DNA of 6,430 nt from Pseudomonadota bacterium (lineage in GTDB: Bacteria > SAR324 > NAC60-12): positions 1 through 6,430 of the forward strand of contig JACNKY010000220.1 in assembly GCA_014381795.1 (NCBI GenBank). Direction: 5' to 3'. Numbering within the stretch: the stretch's first letter is position 1; every line of letters starts with the position of its first letter. The notes beneath the pieces are model-generated. The model did not search any database. It was not told the origin of the DNA and saw only the letters and a program-made list of their open reading frames with translations. This document shows, piece after piece, positions 6,302-6,430 of this stretch. The translations under genes were made by a program, and so were the position numbers.

Positions 6302-6430
6302 TTAATTATTTGTGTGTTTGTGTTTATTAAATTCTGATTTAGATTCCGGAGAGTCCGCTTGATCACCGGCAGATAAAGCTGAAAGATCGCCCAGCCCAAG
6401 AGAGGAAAGATCGAAGTTCGAAACTGCTGC
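6302..6430 (-). CDS. C-terminal end of an unidentified protein (5' end outside window)
   Basis: An open minus-strand frame enters from the right edge and stops at TAA 6304-6302, 5 bases before the ppiB start. It gives 42 residues: [20 protein letters not shown], then a polar charged tail [20 protein letters not shown] ending NN. Codons favour G at the first position (GAT, GGC, GCC, GAC, GAA), as in real genes, and the tight junction with ppiB fits an operon. The competing frame (minus strand, open from the edge to 6214) runs 83 bases into ppiB and is judged a shadow. I cannot name the protein. The Asp/Ser/Gly-Leu repetition followed by a His/Lys/Asn end looks like a disordered C-terminus. Confidence 0.5.
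   Translation of the reverse strand, partial: AAVSNFDLSSLGLGDLSALSAGDQADSPESKSEFNKHKHTNN

Noticed and set aside
6214..6399. Minus-strand open frame with a hydrophobic [15 protein letters not shown] stretch, running across the ppiB start
   Set aside because: It overlaps the secure ppiB N-terminus by 83 bases in another frame, becomes Asn/Thr-rich and featureless, and competes with a frame that stops neatly before ppiB.

Overview
The window looks like chromosomal DNA of a Gram-negative-type bacterium with moderate GC and few Shine-Dalgarno sequences. Housekeeping genes (a cyclophilin and DNA gyrase subunit A) sit beside predicted secreted proteins with Sec-type signal peptides. The small secreted MORN-repeat proteins at the left edge resemble, from memory, a family common in marine SAR324-type (Lambdaproteobacteria) genomes. 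That assignment is an inference and was not tested by any search.

Layout. Positions 1-517 (+ strand) hold the tail of one MORN-repeat protein and a complete small secreted MORN protein. They are clear tandem paralogs with near-identical 3' segments. Positions 518-602 are a short convergent spacer. Everything from 603 to 6430 is on the minus strand and reads right to left: the tail of an unidentified gene (6302-6430), a PpiB-like cytoplasmic cyclophilin (5808-6296), gyrA (3117-5705), a secreted protein with a C-terminal LytR_C-like domain but no LCP catalytic domain (2098-3012), and a 500-residue secreted protein of unknown function (603-2105). The last two genes overlap by about 8 bases and are probably translationally coupled.

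How the genes fit together. ppiB and gyrA are housekeeping genes and their linkage need not be functional. The LytR_C-like protein and the 500-residue protein are the likeliest functional pair: overlapping genes, both predicted to be exported, suggesting a cell-envelope role that I cannot define further. Between gyrA and this pair, a nested inverted repeat fills most of the 104-base spacer and ends nine bases before the start codon of the LytR_C-like gene. It could be a processing, attenuation or translation-control element. No tRNA, rRNA, CRISPR array or insertion sequence was seen, and no stretch over 300 bases lacks a gene.

The points most worth a second look are the exported LytR_C-like/unknown pair, the structured spacer before it, glutamine at the GyrA quinolone-determining position (E. 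coli Ser83), and the tandem secreted MORN paralogs.
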